This document shows positions 36,601 through 48,133 of a stretch of DNA of 64,000 nt, in pieces. Position numbers and translations under genes: made by a program. Every line of letters starts with the position of its first letter. Position 1 is the stretch's first letter. This DNA comes from Cephalopachus bancanus (Eukaryota; Chordata; Mammalia; Primates; Tarsiidae). The notes under the pieces are model-generated. The model saw only the letters and a program-made list of their open reading frames with translations, was not told the origin of the DNA and did no database searches. The stretch spans positions 310,001-374,000 of the forward strand of contig JAPVLO010000620.1 of assembly GCA_027257055.1 (NCBI GenBank), in the 5' to 3' direction.

Positions 36601-37292
36601 CTGTGGTCCGAGAAGGTGCATGGTAGAATTTCAGTCCTTTTAAATTTGCTTATGCTTGATTTATGGCCAATTACGTGGTCGATCTTAGAATACGTTCCAT
36701 GCGATGATGAGTAGAATGTATATTCTGTGGTCTTTGGATGGAGTGTTCTGTAGTTATCAATTAAGTCCATTTGGTCCAAAGTCACATTGAGGTTCCAGAT
36801 CTCCTTGCTGATTTTTTGTCCTGATGATCTGTCTAGGGTTGTGAGTGGGGTATTAAAGTCCCCAGTTATGATGGTGTTAGAGTCAATATCTTTCTTTAGT
36901 TTTCCTAGAAGTTGCTTTATGAAAGTTGGCGCACCTATGTTGTGTGCATATATGTTTAGGATAGATATTTCCTGTTGATGGATTGAGCCTTTTATCATTA
37001 TGTAGTGGCCTTCTGTATCTTTTTTAATTTTTAGTAGCTTGAAGGGTATTCTGTCTGAAATTAAGATCGCTACTCCTCCTTTCTTTTGTTTTCCATTCGC
37101 CTGAAAGTTTGTTTCCCATCCTCTTACTTTGAGTCTGTGGGTGTCCTTTTTAGTGAGGTGAGTCTCTTGAAGGCAATAGATTGTTGCCTGATGATATTTT
37201 ATCCATTTTGCCATTCTATGTCTTTTCAGTGGTGCATTTAGTCCATTCACATTTAGGGTAATAATTGAAATGCAAGAGTTGATCCCTGTCAT
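33629..37292 (-). pseudogene. L1 ORF2 (endonuclease/reverse transcriptase), disrupted
   Basis: The frame opens at 37292 and runs 320 codons through the endonuclease domain (ITGDFN and SDHSGIKI motifs visible) to a stop at 36330. Further reverse-transcriptase blocks are open at 36046-35513, 35534-35268, 35189-34965 and 35002-34670, and the C-terminal part at 34042-33629. The RT active-site motif FADDM is readable near 35190-35205. [20 protein letters not shown] and [16 protein letters not shown] are typical LINE RT blocks. Several stops and frame changes separate these blocks, so no functional protein is made. Confidence 0.92.
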
Positions 37293-37364
37293 AAGGTTCT
37301 TACAGAGTTGTTCCTGTTTGTTTGTTGTCTTTCTTTTGGTTCTGGAGTTGCCTCATGTGTGTTT

Positions 37365-38547
37365 TTAATATTTTGCCTGTACTCTTGTGAAGAATGTTGT
37401 TGTTCTTTTTTCTTTTTCTTCTGTGTTCAGTACTTTCTTAAGTGTTTCTTGTAGAGGCGGTCTGGTGGCAGTGTAGGTTCTTAGGGATTGGATATCTGGA
37501 AAAGATTTAAATTCTCCCTCACTAATGAAGCTTAGTTTGGCTGGGTAGGTTATTCTTGATTGAAATTGTTTATATTTTAGAACTTTGAAGATAGGGCTCC
37601 AGGCTCTCCTAGCCTGAAGGGTTTCTGCGGATAAATCTGCTGCTATTCTAATTGGTCTTCCCTGGTAGGTAGTCTGACCTTTTTCTCTTGCTGCCTTTAG
37701 GATTTTTCTTTTATAGCTACTTTGTTTAGGTGAATTATTATGTGTCTGGGAGTTGGTCTTCTCATTTTTTGTCTTGCAGGGGTTCTCTGAATCTCTTGTA
37801 TTTGAATTTTTTCATCCTTGATGAGATAAGGGAAGTTTTCTTGAATGATTTCATGAAATGTTTGTTCCAGTGTGGCTTCTGTTTCTCTCTCTGCCTCAGG
37901 AAGCCCAATTACTCTTAGGTTTGGTCTCTTGAAGTGATCATTCATCTCTTGGAGGTTTTGTTCTGTCTTTTTGAGCTTCTTTTCTATGCTTTTGACAGTT
38001 CAGGTTAGTTCTGTGTTTTGGTCTTCGAGCTCTGAGATTCTTTCTTCTGCTTGGCTAATTCTGCTTTCCATGCTTATTAGTCTGTTACTCATTTCCATCA
38101 CAGTATTCTTTTTTTTTTTTTTTTTTTTTGAGTTGGAGTCTCACTCTGTCACCCAGACTGGAGTGCAGTGGCCGCTTCTGGCCACCGCAACCTCGACCTG
38201 CTGGGCTCCAGCTATCCTTCTGCCTCAGCCTTCCAAGTTGCCGGAATTACAGGCGTGTGCTACCACACTCGGCTGATTTTTTGATTTATTATAGAGATGA
38301 GGTCTCGCTGCCCAGGCGGGTCTCGAACCTGCAGGCTCAGGCAATCCACTCACCTCAGCCTCCCAAAGGTGCAGGATTACAGGCTGAGCCACCGAGCCCG
38401 GCTCACAGTATTCTTTACTGCTGTTATTTCTGACATCAGTTCCTTCCTATTTTCCTCTTGTCTCTCCTCAATTTTTTAAATTCTCTCCATTAATGTCTTG
38501 ATGTCTGGGTTTGTTGCATGTGACCAGTCATTCTGGGGGCTCTTCAT
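37365..38547 (-). pseudogene. L1 ORF1 (RNA-binding protein), disrupted by Alu
   Basis: ORF1 probably starts at 38547 on the minus strand and ends near 37365. The coiled-coil segment (SRISQAEERISELEDQNTEL) and the RRM/C-terminal segment (TLEQTFHEIIQENFPYLIKD) are clear. An Alu splits the coiled coil at 38111-38403, and in-frame stops occur both upstream of the Alu and just after the heptads. Not functional. Confidence 0.88.
38111..38403 (-). mobile_element. Alu nested in L1 ORF1
   Basis: Full dimeric lemur-type Alu with a T tract at 38109-38129 and an end at gagcccggct. The flanking duplication cacagtattctt (38099-38110, 38404-38415) shows clean insertion after the L1 had landed. It has the same sense as the L1. 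Confidence 0.95.
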
Positions 38548-38549
38548 TG

Positions 38550-39990
38550 TTTGTGTTCCAGAATCTGTTTTCTCAGTGTCTGATCTCCCAGGGGTCTGTG
38601 TGAGACCTATATTCTTCTTTTGGTTTTTCTTCTTTTGTGCGGTTTTTCCCCCTCCCTACTTTTTCCTTCCCTCCACATCACTGTCTTCTTTAATTCTGTT
38701 ATTCAGGGGTAACGGGATTGGTTTTACTTCTGTTTGTTCAGTCTCCTATTCTTTGTGTATGCCCTCTTACTTTGTTCAATTCTGGAGTTGCACTGTAGGT
38801 TGAGGGTGGTCCTTTTTGCAGTTTTGAGATTTACTTAAGGGGGGAGCTGTGATTCAAAATCTATCTGCAGGTCCTGGTATTCGCTGACAGGTGTGTGGAT
38901 AACCTGGAACCCACTTCCCACTGCCTTGGAATCTGTCCGTACAGTGGCGCTGTAGGTTTACTCCCTGAAATAAAACGTGGTTAGCAGAGGGAAGAGAATG
39001 GAGCAAACAGTGGGTTGAAGAGGGGGGTGGAGAGATAGAGGAGTAAGGGGGGGAAACAAACATGTGCCAACAAATGGAGAGAGAGACCTATACTGAAACA
39101 GATAAAAACAATAGACCACAGCTACTGACGAACCAACTCCTATACCAAAAAAAAAAAAAAAACATATAGTGATGCTAACATACAAGCTAACCAACCACCT
39201 TATTGGTGTGCTGTTCCTCTATACAAAGATATGGTTTACAGAGAGAAGAAAAGGAAGAGGGAAAAAAAGGAACAATACAGTAGGAATAGAATTAAGTCAT
39301 TAAACTAACAGAATCAATGAAGCACACTCTGAGACTTTTCGTTTAAGTCCAATGTCCTTTCAGTTCTGATTTCTAGCTTTCTTTTCAAGAAGGTAAATTA
39401 GTTTGCAGTTAGGGTCAGTTGCCCCTGGTCTGCTGTGAAGGACAGTTCAGATCACTCTCTGTTCACCACTCTGGCCTGTGTCTGTTTTTCAAGCTTGTTT
39501 CTCCCGTTTTGGTGTGGTTACCTTGAATCGCCAGCAGGTGGTGCTATCTCAGCAGCTCGCCCCAGAGGGGGTGGGGCTGGACAAGAACCGGCAGAGACTG
39601 GAGATGGTGCCTGCCTCAGGGCACAGGCAGGAGATTCACGGCGGGCAGGACATCTCGGTCACAGGAGAGGTGGCAGTGATCCCAGCAGATCTTGCCTGCA
39701 GGGGCTTCAAGGACTGAAGTTGTGGATCGCCTCCAGCCCAGGTGGTGCAATGTGCTACCAGCAGCAGTGGCTGCGGCTGTGGCGGCTGCGGTGGCGGCAT
39801 CTGCACTGCAGTGGCTGTCCAGTCCGCTGTGATGTCCCAGCGGTGGCAACGGCCAAGCTCTGTATGAAGAGCAGGCTACGATTTTGGGGTCCACAGTCGC
39901 CGGGGCGAGAGCCAGAGACCCACTGCAGATCTCCTTTGCAGAGGGTTTCACAGACCAGGTTGCCCCATCACCATCTTGCCAGAAGTCTCC
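38550..39990 (-). promoter_or_regulatory. L1 5'UTR / internal promoter region
   Basis: On the minus strand the element starts ggagacttctggcaagatgg, resembling the start of L1 5'UTRs, followed by a GC-rich segment (39500-39960) with GCC/GCA triplet-rich sequence near 39745-39800 and an AT-richer part down to ORF1. This region would hold the L1 internal promoter. Open frames of 221 codons (39435-40100, plus strand) and 111 codons (minus) are incidental. Confidence 0.7.
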
Positions 39991-40005
39991 CTTCTCTACG
40001 TTTTT

Positions 40006-40470
40006 ATATGACTTTGAGTCTTAGAATGGTAATGTTTCACATTCTCCAAAATAAATATATAATTAAAAATGACCAGGATATGGTGGGAACTAAAAATTGA
40101 ATTATATACAGTATTTTAAAAAGGTGAACCTAATTGTATTACAGGTGAATAATATGACTACACTGAAGAGTGACAGAAGAAAATAACTAAAGAACTTTAG
40201 AAAATAGTATTTTGGCTGCTACAAAACTAAACACAAAAAAACTTTATATGGGTACTGTACCCTAACTCATAATTTTCTTCCTTCCAGCTTATATGGGTTA
40301 GCAATTCTAAAATTACTTTCTGTATGTACTAGGATTGAACATTATGCACTATGAAATACACAGTGCAGAATGAAAGTCAACTTTCTCATTGGAGATGAAG
40401 TTACAATAAGGAAAGGAGGAAAGGGGGAAGGCTATAACGAAGGCTGTGAGGCTGAACTGAAATCTGAAGT
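40006..40470. other. Intergenic, no recognised feature
   Basis: Continues the target sequence after the L1 5' end; no repeat identified. Confidence 0.4.
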
Positions 40471-40474
40471 ATCA

Positions 40475-41300
40475 GTAGGATGCAATAAAAATACAAATAC
40501 CCCATTTTTAAAAAAATGGACAAAAGATCTAAATAGACATTTCTCCAAAGAAGACATACAATAGCCAATAAGCATATGAAAAAAGGCTCAATGTCTTTAG
40601 TCATGAGGGAAATGTAAACCAAAACCACAATGAGATACTACTTCATGCTAGGATGACTGTAATAAAAAAGACAAACAATTGCAAGTATTAGTGAGGATGC
40701 TGAGAAATTGAAGCCACGTTAGAAAACAGTCCGGCAATTCCTCAAAAAGTTAGACAGAATTACCAATGACCTAGCAACTCCATGCCCAGATATTATAACC
40801 CAAAGAAATCACAACCAATATCCACAGAAAAACCTGTACGGAAATATGCATCACAGCATTATTCACAATAGCCAAAAGGCAGAAATAATTTATATGCCAA
40901 ATAACTAATGAATAGATAAACAAAATGTAGTGTATACATATAGTAGGAATATTATTTGGTCACAAAAATTGAGGGAGTGAAATACTGATACATGCTACAA
41001 CACTGATGGACCTTGAAAACACTACGGCAAGTGAAAGAAGCCAGACACAAAGGTCACATATTATATGATTCCATTTATATCAAATTTCCAGAATGGCAAA
41101 TCTGAAGGGAGAGAAAGTAGACTAACTGTTGCTTAGGGCTGAGAGAGAGAGCAGGAGAAATTGGAGAGTGACTGCTGTTGAGTAAGAGGTCTCTTTTTGG
41201 GACAATGAAAATCTTTTCAAATTGGTTGTGAAATCAACTCTGTGAATATACTAAAAACCACTGCATCGTACAATATACTTATAGGTATTTTCTCTCAGCT
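40475..41300 (+). mobile_element. Old L1 3' end
   Basis: atggacaaaagatctaaatagacatttctcc, aaaccacaatgagatactac and cacagcattattcacaatagcc are canonical L1 ORF2 3' blocks. No poly-A or duplication is readable. Confidence 0.75.
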
Positions 41301-41965
41301 ATTTTCTCTCAGCTAGTACCACAACTGATCCTTCAGCCCCTTTTCTCTACCCTATCAAACTAGCTGCTTCTGAGTCATGGATCTGAGGTAAAAATCAATT
41401 AATTCTATGTGTGTGACTCTGCTGTCGACTTTTCTTATTCAAAGATGTTGTCTGTGATACATGGTGATGAAATAAGGCATTCTATGAGCCCATGAGCTCT
41501 GGCACTAGTAGAAGCTTTCCAGGCAGGGAAGATACATATTCCAGATACAGGTTCTAGAATATGTATCTATGCCCATGAAGACAAATCACTCTTCCCTCCA
41601 CAAAGGAAGGGATCTAGTATAATTAAATTGCCACTAAGTATTTGACTTATCTGCCTAGGGAATGGCATCATACTGGGGCATCTGCAATGGCCAGTTATAA
41701 ACAGGCTAAACCCTGCACAGTGGCAGTGACTGAATGATCCTTGGCACAAAGAAGTCTATGTTGCTGAATCTACTCTTAGCTTATATTCTTATTGCCACTT
41801 AGGCCCATAGAGTAAGCACCAGAGTGGCTGGGTAAAGAGGCTGACTGACATCCACAGGACAGATCATCTTGCATAACTGATTACTGGGATGGATGCCCTC
41901 TGCTGGGCAGCAATGTGGTTCACAAATATTTTTATATTCTGGGGCAGTTTTAAGAATCTATCCAT

Positions 41966-42257
41966 GCTGGGCACGGTGGCTCATGCCTGTAATCCCAGTA
42001 CTTTGGGAGGGAGAGGTGAGAGGATTGCCTGAGCTCAGGGGTTCAAGACCAGCCTAAGAAACATGGCAAGACCTAGTCTCTACAATAAATCAAAAAATTA
42101 GCTCGGCATGGTGGAGTATGCCTGTGGTTCCAGGGACTTGGAAAGCTGAGGTGGAAGGATCACCTGAGTCTAGCAGGTCGAGGCTGCAGTGGCCATGAGT
42201 GGGCCACTGCACTCCAGTCTGGGCCACAGAGTGAGACTCCAATTAAAAAAAAAAAAA
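41966..42257 (+). mobile_element. Alu, older type
   Basis: Sense Alu with a 14-nt A tail; tctatcc occurs on both sides. Confidence 0.93.
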
Positions 42258-44355
42258 GTTTCTATCCTCTTATCTCAAATTTTTTTTTCAAGTCATGGGC
42301 CAACCTATAAGCTACTGTGCATAAATCAGTGTAGATCCATACCTCAGGCCAACTCTTTTTCCAAACAAAGAGGACAATTAGATATACTATTTAAAGTTGT
42401 GCCCACTGAGAGAATTTCTCCTTCTTACTATTGTTCTGGGCCATTATGGGGTAGAGCCATAACTCAGTGGCTGTCTGCTTCAAGTTGGTGCTAGCACATT
42501 ATACAGACTATTAATAAACGAGGCCTAAACTTTCTTCCTCTGCTAAAAGGTCATAAGCCCATAGCTACAGGTTGAACACAAAGGTGGCAAAGAAGTAAGG
42601 GCTGGTACAATGGAAGTTTGCCCATGTAATTTACTTGTGCCTTCCAGATCATCTCAGGCTACCCAAGTAGTTGGATAATGGAATTCTACTGCCCATGTTC
42701 AATTTAGGATTCAGTCAACTAGATAACAGTTTCTAAAGAGCAATCCATGTCACATAGTCACTTAATGTTCCACGGTCAGGTATGTAGTCTCCACCAAGGT
42801 CTGGTGGCAAGGCAAGAATTGCCTTTCAAATGGAGAATAAAATGTCAGCAGATGAGGACATGTTCTAATTCCAAAACCCTAGGGATCTGCATTGGGGTTC
42901 CCCTACTAGTTTGCAAGACTCCATACAGTATCCTGCTTACCATCGGGTCTGCTGAGTCCTAAAGCCTAGGTGTCAGGGCAGCTTACACTACCTGGCTGGA
43001 CCTTCTGTAGGGCCTTATATTGTTCCCAGTCCTATGAAAAAAAATGGTAGTCATATAGGTTACATGGTAAATGGGTCGAACAGCAGCAAATGCAGTACAC
43101 TGTCTTCAAAATCCAAACAAACCAACCAAGCACTGTGCAACTTTCTTTAAGGCTGATGACGTAAGGTGTAGCACTAGAGCTCCACAGGGTTGGAAATTTC
43201 ATGAATATGGCAGGTCCCTGAACTGGATTTTGTCTCTCATCTTCTGATATTAAGGGTCTTTTTAAAGTATCTAAGGTGGTTGCTACTTTCTGCTCACCAG
43301 GTCCAATTTGCATAATGTCATCAAAATAACAGACTACTGTGATATCTTACTGGATATCAAGGAGACAAGCATCCCTCTGGAATAATACTCTATCACAGAA
43401 GTGCTCAAATAGTCCTGAGATAATATAATGACAGTGCTGTTGCAATCATGGAAGGCAAATGGCTTCTGATTATTTTTGCTAATGGAAATTGGAAAGTCAC
43501 ATTCTAGGTTTCAAGTCAATAGCCACATTTTAGGTGTTTACTAGATTTGCTCTAGTAAAGATCCCACATGTGGACCTACAACTATGATCGACAAATAATC
43601 TAAAGACATTCTCCAAAACATATTGGCTATTGCATGAGCCAAACAGATAAATTGAAAGGAAAAGTCTGGCATCTGTCAAATCTTTCATGGTGGCACTAAT
43701 CTCTGTAATTTCCCCAGTTTAATATTGGTTCTCTACTTTGGCATGAGGGAGAAGTTAGCTGGGGAGCTTATGCTTGGCTCTATCAATTGTAACAGCCCTT
43801 ATTCCCCATAAACCTAACATAGGGATTGTGCTACTCAATATATCTATTTTCACATATGAATTGGAACTGGAAAAATAACACTAGAATGGATCTTTAGTCC
43901 CACTGCACCCACTATACTCGTAAAATGGACCAAGACTACACTTGACTTTCTTAAATCTCCACTCTGATCATTGGAATCCTGGTGGTATTTTGAGACTGCA
44001 GAGATTAGTGCTCAGAGCTAATATCTAATAACCTCCGGAAGGTATGAGAATCTCCCATTTCCCAGTTCACAATCACCTGATAAAAGTCCATAGGTACCTC
44101 TGAAAGTGACCTCAGGGAAGATTCACTCTTTATACCTGACTGCACTGTAGGACCCTTCCTCAGAGGAATCTAGCCTCCCCCTTAATTAAGGGACTTCTGC
44201 TTTGTGAACTGGCTTAAGTCTAGGAGTTGGGTAATATGTCTTGACTCTCTATCACAGTGACTTTAGTTAGATTTCTGTCCATCAGTCCCATCAGAATTTT
44301 TCTATATACATATGTCAGGTAGCACCAAAGTAGGTTGATGATTTTATCATTCCTA

Positions 44356-44600
44356 GAGCCTCTTTGAGCTATGGTCTACTGCCATGTTTCCTAAGCTTTG
44401 GCCCTCCCTCCTACCTTGGAGAGGCGAATCAATATCTCTCTCTCTCTCTCTCTCTCTCTGTAATTTACTTTTTAAATAAATTATATTTTCTAATCTAATT
44501 CCTGTGCAATTCTTTACATCTTTCACATGGCACTGGATTGCAGATACCAGACACCCATACCTCCAATGGGTCTGACCAAACATTCTGGAGGTCCCCGTTG
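44356..44600 (+). mobile_element. LTR-like segment (R-U5 type)
   Basis: Contains tgagctatgg, aagctttggccctc, a (TC)n run (44431-44459), aatttactttttaaataaa and then about 120 bp ending near tctggaggtcccc, which resembles the LTR end before a primer-binding site. The same core appears in the 32904-33067 retrocopy. Boundaries uncertain. Confidence 0.5.
44431..44459. repeat. (TC)n microsatellite
   Basis: About 14 uninterrupted TC units, at the place where the related retrocopy has a shorter ctctttctctctttc. Confidence 0.95.
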
Positions 44601-45296
44601 GGAGTGTGACCTAACACATAGCATTATAAACTAATACTCACAAATAATTTTCAAATTCTTGAGAAATTAGGTAGAGAGAAAGATATATGTTTTATGCCAT
44701 TTTTAGGTTTTACAAAGGTGCTGTTTAAAAAACAATTAAAAAAAATCCTGATCATCACTTCTTCCTGATGGTTATCATGGTAACTGTGCTGAACGCATCT
44801 TTGACAGTTAAGCCACCTGGCCTCTACCAGGATCTAAAATACTGGATCCTGATTGTATCGCGGCATTCTGATCATCTCCAACACATTGAAGACATCCACA
44901 AAAGATTTTTCACAGATATCTGTGCCCCTCATTCAATGTCTTGATAAAGGTAAATTCTATGGGCCCTCTTAGGGGTGTGTTTGATGAGTATGACTAAGCA
45001 GGTTGCACATAAGAGAGCAAACCCCACATTTCCATCTCCCTGAACCTGGAGAGTCCTTCCTCTATGGTCTGCCAGGGAAATTCTGGCATCCCAGCATGCA
45101 CCTGTAAGTTATTTTTGAGAACAAGCTTCAAGTAACCCACTTAGAAGGACTCCCCAGATGTTCAAGCCAACACATCAAATCCGAATTCCAAGTATTTGGC
45201 AAGATCCAAGAATTTCTTCAGTATTTAAGCTCGCTCTTCCAAGGACAGGCCTTGTATTTCTCCATCAGGTTTAGGCTGAAACTCCATCTAATTCTT

Positions 45297-45578
45297 TTTT
45301 TTTTTTGAGTTGGAGTCTCACTCTGTCGCCAAGACTGGAGTGCAGTGGCCGCTTCCGGCCACTGCAGCCTCGCCTGCTGGTCTCTGGCGATCCTTCCGCC
45401 TCAGCCTTCCGAGTAGCTGGAATTACAGGCATGTGCTACCACGCCCAGCTGATTTTTTGATTTATTGTAGAGATGAGGTCTCGCTGCCCAGGTGGGTCTC
45501 GAACCCGCGGGCTCAGGCAATCCACTCACCTCAGCCTCCCAAAGGCGCGGGATTACAGGCTGAGCCACTGAGCCCGGC
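45297..45578 (-). mobile_element. Alu
   Basis: Antisense lemur-type Alu between ctccatctaattctt copies (45282-45296, 45578-45592). Confidence 0.95.
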
Positions 45579-46269
45579 TCCATCTAATTCTTGTTCACAG
45601 TTCTCGGCTTCATCCATATCTGCTCAAGTGCCCCCATCCCATGCCACAGGGTCCCAGGCCTTCCCCATCAGGGACACTGCCTTAGCATAACAGAATGAGG
45701 TCTCGCTGTAATTGACATTGCCACTCTATAGCCTTCCTAGTCAGGTCAGGTCCTGGGCTTGCTCCTCCACTACCTGTGTCTCGCAGCTACAAGAGATATG
45801 CGTTTCTTCAAAATTGTCAAAGAAGCTTTCTGATTTTCTACTGGTATCTTAAGTTTGGAACTCAAGGCTCTGTATTTGTCTTTATTCCCCCTGTATTCTC
45901 ACAGAAGCAGTCTGAGCAGCCAAATGACACCACAGTTTTAGTAATCATCACTGTCATAGAGGTTAAGTGATGGAGATTGATCTTTCAATGCTGTGAGCTA
46001 CACTGGCACTCCATCTCATGCCATTATTAATGGTTATTTGAGTAATGGTGATGCCACTCCATGCTATAGAATACCATTGTTTCGTTTGCCTTGACAAGTA
46101 GGTTATACAGGTAAACATCAGATATGTAATACTGTTCCAGAAAATCATTTCAAGGGTCTCCTTTCTGAAACTACTTCCAATCCCTATACCTTTATCAATC
46201 AGGGTTCTAGGGAGAAAAAGATAGCACAGAAATAGAATCTTAAAAAGAGGACTATTGTAAAAAATTAGA

Positions 46270-46432
46270 GCTGGGTACGGCGGTTTGTTCCTGTAGTTCC
46301 CAACTACTTGGGAGGTTGAGGCAGGTGAATTGTTTGAGCCTAGGAGTTTGAGGTTTTGGTGCAGTATGGCTGGGCCTGTAAATAGCACTGCACTCCAACC
46401 TGGGCAATATAGAGAGACCCTCAACTCCAATA
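46270..46432 (+). mobile_element. 7SL-derived monomer (free Alu arm)
   Basis: A single-arm element from gctgggtacggcggtttgttcctgtagttccc to cactgcactccaacctgggcaatatagagagaccctcaac. The long arm (about 163 bp) with tgtagttcccaactacttgggagg is closer to 7SL/free-arm monomers than to half of a dimer. No A-tail is left. Confidence 0.7.
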
Positions 46433-46439
46433 AGTGGAG

Positions 46440-47776
46440 TTAATGGAAACAACAAAGAATAGTAAGGCATCCTGAGGTTAGCAATTGTGGAAAGTCATTA
46501 TCATCCTTGCTCTTAAAGGACAAACATAAGGAGAGCTCATTCTGCAAGAGCTATACCGCTGTACAACAGAATCAGCCAAGCATTGTGGCCTTTCCTGCTC
46601 CTAACACTAGGCTATATGAGCTACAAGCAAACTTTAGGCACCCTTTGAACATTCTCCCTATTATAATGTAGGAAAACCGATAAGGAACCGTGTAAGATTA
46701 TTTGTAACTGTTATCTTTTTTTAGCCATTGAACTTGCAAACAGAACCAAGTTCTAAGTTAAGTATAGAACATTTACCAATTCTCCTGGAAACCTTAACGC
46801 TACCCTGAAGATAAAGGTTAACAGAAACAGCTTCTTAACATATCTGGTGATCAAGTCAAGCGGAATAAAAAGGAGGTGTGCACTGCCTTCCCCACCTCTT
46901 CCTTTGAAGCTCTCAGGGTAGTGTGAGGCTTCGATGCTGATTCTGAGTGAGATACATGTTCTAGTGCCACCTGGGACAAAATATAAGCATCACCCTATAC
47001 CTGGAAGGCATGGGTTTTACCCCAACAGACAGGTGGCCCTAGTAACAGAGGGATAGTTTAATAATAAGTATTTAAAAATCCAAATCATAATTGTGGCAAT
47101 GTCTCACAACACTAATTGCTTTATATTTAACAGATCTATACAGTAGAAAACTCACTGTATTTTGCAACTAGTTTATGCTGGAAGATTGATCGGGATATAG
47201 TATATTGCCTAAGCCTGAATATTCCACAGACAAACATTTTTGTCCTTATGCCCTGTATTATCACACTTGAAGGTTTAATTAGCCATTTTCTCTTGACCAA
47301 TAAATTGTGAACCTTAACTATATAGAATACAAAGAATTTTGTGTCCCTGATTTTTTAAAATTTAGCCCTGGCTAAAGTTAGAGTTGAAACTAGAGGGCAT
47401 AGATTACAATTTTGCTGAAGAATTTCGAAAGGAAAAAAAAAAATCAGCAAACCATTATAGTTTGTTATATAGATAAGAGTAAAAGCTGAAAAATATTTAC
47501 ATGTCAGATATCGTGAATACACTAAGAATATATGACAATTAGGTTGGATTGAAGGACCCATCAAACCATATTTATTCTTACTCCATACCTCATCATAAAA
47601 TTGGCTGGTTTGTAAGAAACTCCTCTGTTAGCTACAGTGGTTTATTATTACATAAACTTCAACTTTGAAATTATGTGCTTAATTGTTTGGGATGTAAAAT
47701 TAAATTTACTCACCGTATGTTTAAGTAGATTGAATGTGAATTTCTGTGCCAACCAACCCACTTCACAGATCTTGTT
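46440..47776. other. Intergenic, no recognised gene feature
   Basis: 46440-46660 may be LTR-derived but is not assignable; 46660-47776 looks unique. No exon or long frame. Confidence 0.4.
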
Positions 47777-47788
47777 AAAATGAACTCA

Positions 47789-48121
47789 GCCGGGCTCGGT
47801 GGCTCAGCCTGTAATCCCGCGCCTTTAGGGGGCTGAGGTGAGTGAATTGCCTGAGCTCGCGGGTTCGAGACCCACCTGGGCAGCGAGACCTCATCTCTAC
47901 AATAAATAAAAAAATCAGTCAGGCGTGGTAGCGCATGCCTCTAATTCCGGCTATGCCTGTAATTCCGGCTACTCAGAAGACTGAGGCAGAAGGATCGCCG
48001 GAGCCCAGCAGGCGAGGCTGCAGTGGCCGGGAGCGGCCACTGCACTCCAGTCTGGGCGACTGAGTAAGACTCCAACTCAAAAATAAATAAATAAATAAAA
48101 TAAAATAAAATAAAATAAAAT
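47789..48121 (+). mobile_element. Alu with 18-bp internal duplication
   Basis: Sense lemur-type Alu; tgcctctaattccggcta (47936-47953) is repeated as tgcctgtaattccggcta (47954-47971). The tail is an (AAATA)n microsatellite. Flanks aaaatgaactca / aaaataaactca. Confidence 0.94.
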
Positions 48122-48133
48122 AAAATAAACTCA

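Larger units (their letters stand above)
33307..39990 (-). mobile_element. Near full-length L1 insertion
   Basis: A complete minus-strand L1: 5'UTR (39990 to about 38550), ORF1 (38547-37365), ORF2 (37292 to about 33629), 3'UTR and A-tail (33307-33312 plus the T's shared with the target duplication). The 15-bp sequence cttctctacgttttt occurs at both ends (33292-33306 and 39991-40005), the expected target-site duplication. Polyadenylation signal ataataaa lies just before the tail. An Alu (38111-38403) is nested in ORF1. Stops and frame breaks in both ORFs make it inactive. The family is not a human one; it probably belongs to lemur-lineage L1. Confidence 0.93.
41300..46200 (-). pseudogene. Endogenous retrovirus internal region, decayed
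   Basis: On the minus strand, 43313-43032 is open and, with the bases just upstream, shows a reverse-transcriptase YFDDI active-site motif followed by MQIGPGEQKVATTL, the usual RT context. Sequence to the left (42300-43030) would then be later pol, and to the right (43320-44340) earlier RT/protease; both are full of stops and frame breaks. Alus (41966, 45297) and an LTR-like piece (44356-44600) interrupt it. Extent beyond the RT core is inferred. Probably ERV-L-like; no intact gene. Confidence 0.55.

Noticed and set aside
39435..40100. 221-codon plus-strand frame
   Set aside because: It is antisense to the GC-rich 5'UTR of the L1 and runs past the L1 end.
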